Origin: Pseudobacteroides sp035370245
Lineage (GTDB): Bacteria > Bacillota > Clostridia > Acetivibrionales > DSM-2933
NCBI GenBank assembly: GCA_035370245.1
Contig: DAOOVO010000089.1
Location: 1 to 17,511, forward strand
Direction of reading: 5' to 3'
DNA: 17,511 nt
Shown: positions 15,190-17,511 of the stretch, one piece after another
How positions within the stretch are numbered: the first letter of the stretch is position 1
How the letters are laid out: every line of letters begins with the position of its first letter
Program-made: the position numbers and the translations under genes
The notes under the pieces: model-generated
Databases searched by the model: none
The model's input: the letters and a program-made list of their open reading frames with translations, nothing else
What the model was told of the DNA's origin: nothing

Positions 15190-17475
15190 ATGAAGACATT
15201 CGGAGCAAAAACAGGCAGCTTCAGTGTTGTAAAAGGATGGAAGCCTGATTTGGATGCATATGGCTATATTGAAGGTGTAATGGTTAACGGTGTGCCTACA
15301 ATTACAAAAGGCTACATAACTTTGATGGCTGAGGCAAAATATTCGAATGAAACCCAGTATTTTATAGGGCCTGTACCTGTTTATCTTGAAATCGGCGGTG
15401 GAATAAAGCTTGAAGCAATATGTGATATATTAAGTTTTTCTAAAACATCAGGTCAAATAAAGCTCAAAACCGATCTTAAGATTAAACCGAGATTTGAAAT
15501 CGGCGGTGGTGTAGGTATTGCAAATGTTGTTACGGTAGGAGGATCAGGTGAAGCGGAGCTTGAATGTTTGATACGTACATATGAGGATTATTTAAAAATA
15601 TCTTTAACCGGGTCTTTGAATTTAAAGGCTAAAGCATTGATTTTTGAAGCAGAAAAAACAATAGCAAAAGGAACATGGATTCTTTACGAATCCCATAAGA
15701 CTCAGACGAACAATTATATGGCACTGCCTCCTGATGAAGAAAAGTTTAATATATACAACAATAATGAATATTCATTAATGAAGAGGGATTACTTAAACAG
15801 GTCTTCAGAATGGTATGGTGACAAAAGTCAGTATATGTCAGGAATTTATTCAGCTCCTGATTTTACAAATAAAGATACCAAGGTATTAGGAACAAATGTA
15901 TTCCCTGATGCTCAGCCTCAGTTAGTGAATTATGGTGATGGTCATATATTGGTTTGGATTGCTGATAATCCCGATAGAGATTCAGCCAATAGGACAATGC
16001 TGGTATATTCAATATATGACAAAGAAAGCAATTCCTGGAGTGAACCTGTACCGGTAGATGATGACGGCACAGCAGACTTTTATCCTAAATTGGCATCTGA
16101 TGGAAGCAATATATATGTTGTTTGGCAAAACAGTAATACAACATTCAATGGAGCTATTACACTTGAGCAGGTTGCTAAAGCCGGAGAAATTGCTGTAAGT
16201 AAATTCGATGTGGAATCAAATACATTTACAAAACCGGTTATTGTGACACAAAACGATTTGCTTGATACATTGCCTCAGGTTGTTGTAGATGGAGATAAGG
16301 CTTATATAACCTGGATAAGCAACAATCAAAATGACATTTTCGGTACTAAGGGTAAAAACTCAATATATTACAGCGAATTGGAAGGAGATTCATGGGCAAG
16401 TCCTAAGTTGCTTTGCGAAGGACTAAATTCTGTTCCATCAATTAGTGCAGGCTTTATGAACGGTTCATTCACTGTTGCATATGTAGTGGACGGTGACAAT
16501 AACCTTGAAACTATAAACGACAGGGAAATATATGCAGTACAGCCTGGAAGTGTAAGTAAAAGACTGACAAATAACAATATATTGGATTCAGCACCTGTGT
16601 TCTCTGTTTTCAACGGAAAAGATGCTTTGTATTGGTACTGTGCAGGTAATATTTGTTATGTAAATAGTTTGGATGAAGCAGCTAATATTGTATTCGAAGT
16701 TCAACAGCCGGGATTAAGCGATGAGTTTCAGGTTCTTTCCGGTATTCAGGATGAATTGGCTATAATTTGGCCAAGTACTTCTGAAGGGGTTACTGAGATA
16801 TATTCATCTATTTATAACAAAGACAGCGGTGTTTGGAGCGATGCTGTAAAAATATCAAATATAGGCAGCAAGTTACTTAGTCCTTCCGGTGTTTTTGACA
16901 GCGATGGTAACTTTAAAATTGCATTCAATAAAATTACACAGTTAACCAATGGAAGTGAACAGGTTGATCTTTGTGTTACAAAAATTACTCCATCGTACAA
17001 CCTGACAGTTGATAGTGTCGATGTTGATCACAGCAAAGTTATTCCCGGTACAAAGCTCGAGGTTAATGCCGATGTGACTAATAACGGTGAAATTGCTGTT
17101 GATGAAGTAATTGTTGAAATTATTGAAAACGGTGAAGCTATAAACTCTGAATCAGTGAAAGTAAGCATTAATCCGGGAGAGACTAAAAACGTAACTGTAC
17201 TTATGGATTTACCGGAAACAATAACGAAGAAAACATATAGTATCAGGGTTACTGCTTCGGAAGATGAATATAACTTAAGCGATAATACTAAAGAGTTTGT
17301 TATAGGATATTCCGATTTATCAATTGAAGTTGACAGGTACAGTGAAAATGGTATTGAGTATGTTACAGCCAATATCATGAACTTAAGCCCTGTACCTTCA
17401 GGAGCAGTTTTAAAAGTGACAAAAGGTAGTGAAGATGGTGAAGTAATAGATACTAAGGTTGATTCCACTGCATAA
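15190..17475 (+). CDS. Propeller-like and CARDB-domain protein, probable C-terminal part of the upstream gene
   Basis: A frame open from 15100, with its first ATG at 15190, encodes 761 residues. It has no signal peptide although its domains are extracellular types, and codons before the ATG read as a helical linker (KENWKDFKKTIEDAKKSIDK), so this is most likely the continuation of the gene at 12610, out of frame by one base near 15098. About residues 225-605 form a sialidase/BNR-like propeller, with repeated D-x-x-P units such as PDAQPQLVNYGDGHILVWIA and TLPQVVVDGDKAYITWIS. Next is a CARDB domain (about 620-705: LTVDSVDVDHSKVIPGTKLE, NINPGETKNV-like turn), then a second CARDB domain cut short. 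The final codons VDSTA and the stop come from the terminal inverted repeat, so the true C-terminus is missing or replaced. Confidence 0.75.
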   Translation: MKTFGAKTGSFSVVKGWKPDLDAYGYIEGVMVNGVPTITKGYITLMAEAKYSNETQYFIGPVPVYLEIGGGIKLEAICDILSFSKTSGQIKLKTDLKIKPRFEIGGGVGIANVVTVGGSGEAELECLIRTYEDYLKISLTGSLNLKAKALIFEAEKTIAKGTWILYESHKTQTNNYMALPPDEEKFNIYNNNEYSLMKRDYLNRSSEWYGDKSQYMSGIYSAPDFTNKDTKVLGTNVFPDAQPQLVNYGDGHILVWIADNPDRDSANRTMLVYSIYDKESNSWSEPVPVDDDGTADFYPKLASDGSNIYVVWQNSNTTFNGAITLEQVAKAGEIAVSKFDVESNTFTKPVIVTQNDLLDTLPQVVVDGDKAYITWISNNQNDIFGTKGKNSIYYSELEGDSWASPKLLCEGLNSVPSISAGFMNGSFTVAYVVDGDNNLETINDREIYAVQPGSVSKRLTNNNILDSAPVFSVFNGKDALYWYCAGNICYVNSLDEAANIVFEVQQPGLSDEFQVLSGIQDELAIIWPSTSEGVTEIYSSIYNKDSGVWSDAVKISNIGSKLLSPSGVFDSDGNFKIAFNKITQLTNGSEQVDLCVTKITPSYNLTVDSVDVDHSKVIPGTKLEVNADVTNNGEIAVDEVIVEIIENGEAINSESVKVSINPGETKNVTVLMDLPETITKKTYSIRVTASEDEYNLSDNTKEFVIGYSDLSIEVDRYSENGIEYVTANIMNLSPVPSGAVLKVTKGSEDGEVIDTKVDSTA

Positions 17476-17511
17476 ACTCTTTTTTTACAATAGATGTACC
17501 TTGACAACTTC
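17458..17511. repeat. Right copy of 54-bp terminal inverted repeat
   Basis: Exact reverse complement of bases 1-54. It supplies the last five codons and the stop of the CARDB protein and interrupts its second CARDB domain about halfway, as expected if a mobile element inserted in the gene. The rest of the element would lie beyond the window. Confidence 0.9.

Overview
The window reads as a low-GC clostridial chromosome fragment. AT-rich codon use, strong AGGAGG-type ribosome sites, a SigI/RsgI sigma/anti-sigma pair, stalk (copper amine oxidase N-terminal-like) and CARDB domains and an AnfO-family protein together point to an anaerobic, probably cellulolytic member of the Acetivibrio/Hungateiclostridium/Ruminiclostridium group that may also fix nitrogen. 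The genus is inference. The first and last 54 bases are a perfect inverted repeat of each other, so the piece is bounded by two opposite copies of some repeated sequence (probably an insertion sequence end), and the last gene is cut off there.

Layout. 185-2812 (+): a complete molybdate ABC transporter operon, modA-modB-modC, behind a leader with a perfect hairpin, closed by a 16-bp-stem hairpin. 2944-4603 (-): an AnfO-family (Fe-only nitrogenase accessory) gene followed by an unrecognised repeat protein with a C-terminal CX2CX2CX2C tail. The anfO-like gene has its own good sigma-A promoter, but an intrinsic terminator lies between that promoter and its start codon, which looks like an attenuator. 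4849-5332 (-): a small aegerolysin/ET79-like protein with an N-terminal hydrophobic segment, put out of frame by a T8 tract.

5468-8813: a divergent sigma-I locus. On the minus strand is a secreted coiled-coil protein made of three 77-residue repeats and a Pro-rich tail. On the plus strand is sigI-rsgI. The intergenic region holds two nearly superimposable promoter-like sequences facing away from each other (CGAAC + A-tract, then CGAA 23-24 nt later), the form expected of sigma-I promoters, so the sigma factor probably drives both its own operon and the secreted protein. This RsgI carries about 15 Pro-rich 13-14-residue repeats outside the membrane in place of a carbohydrate-binding domain, and lacks the Asn-Pro pair at the usual autocleavage site.

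9091-10533 (+): an NfeD/SPFH (stomatin-like) membrane pair, closed by an 18-bp bidirectional terminator. 10618-12419 (-): a two-gene operon, an FMN-dependent alpha-hydroxy-acid oxidase-like protein then a sugar-phosphate isomerase/epimerase-like TIM barrel. 12610-17475 (+): what appears to be one very large exported protein (signal peptide, two beta-propeller-like modules, two stalk motifs, a helical linker, a second propeller-like region, CARDB domains) broken into three reading frames by two single-base indels at short runs, and truncated at its 3' end by the terminal repeat. With the aegerolysin-like gene this makes three homopolymer frameshifts in 17.5 kb, so sequencing error is as likely as gene decay.
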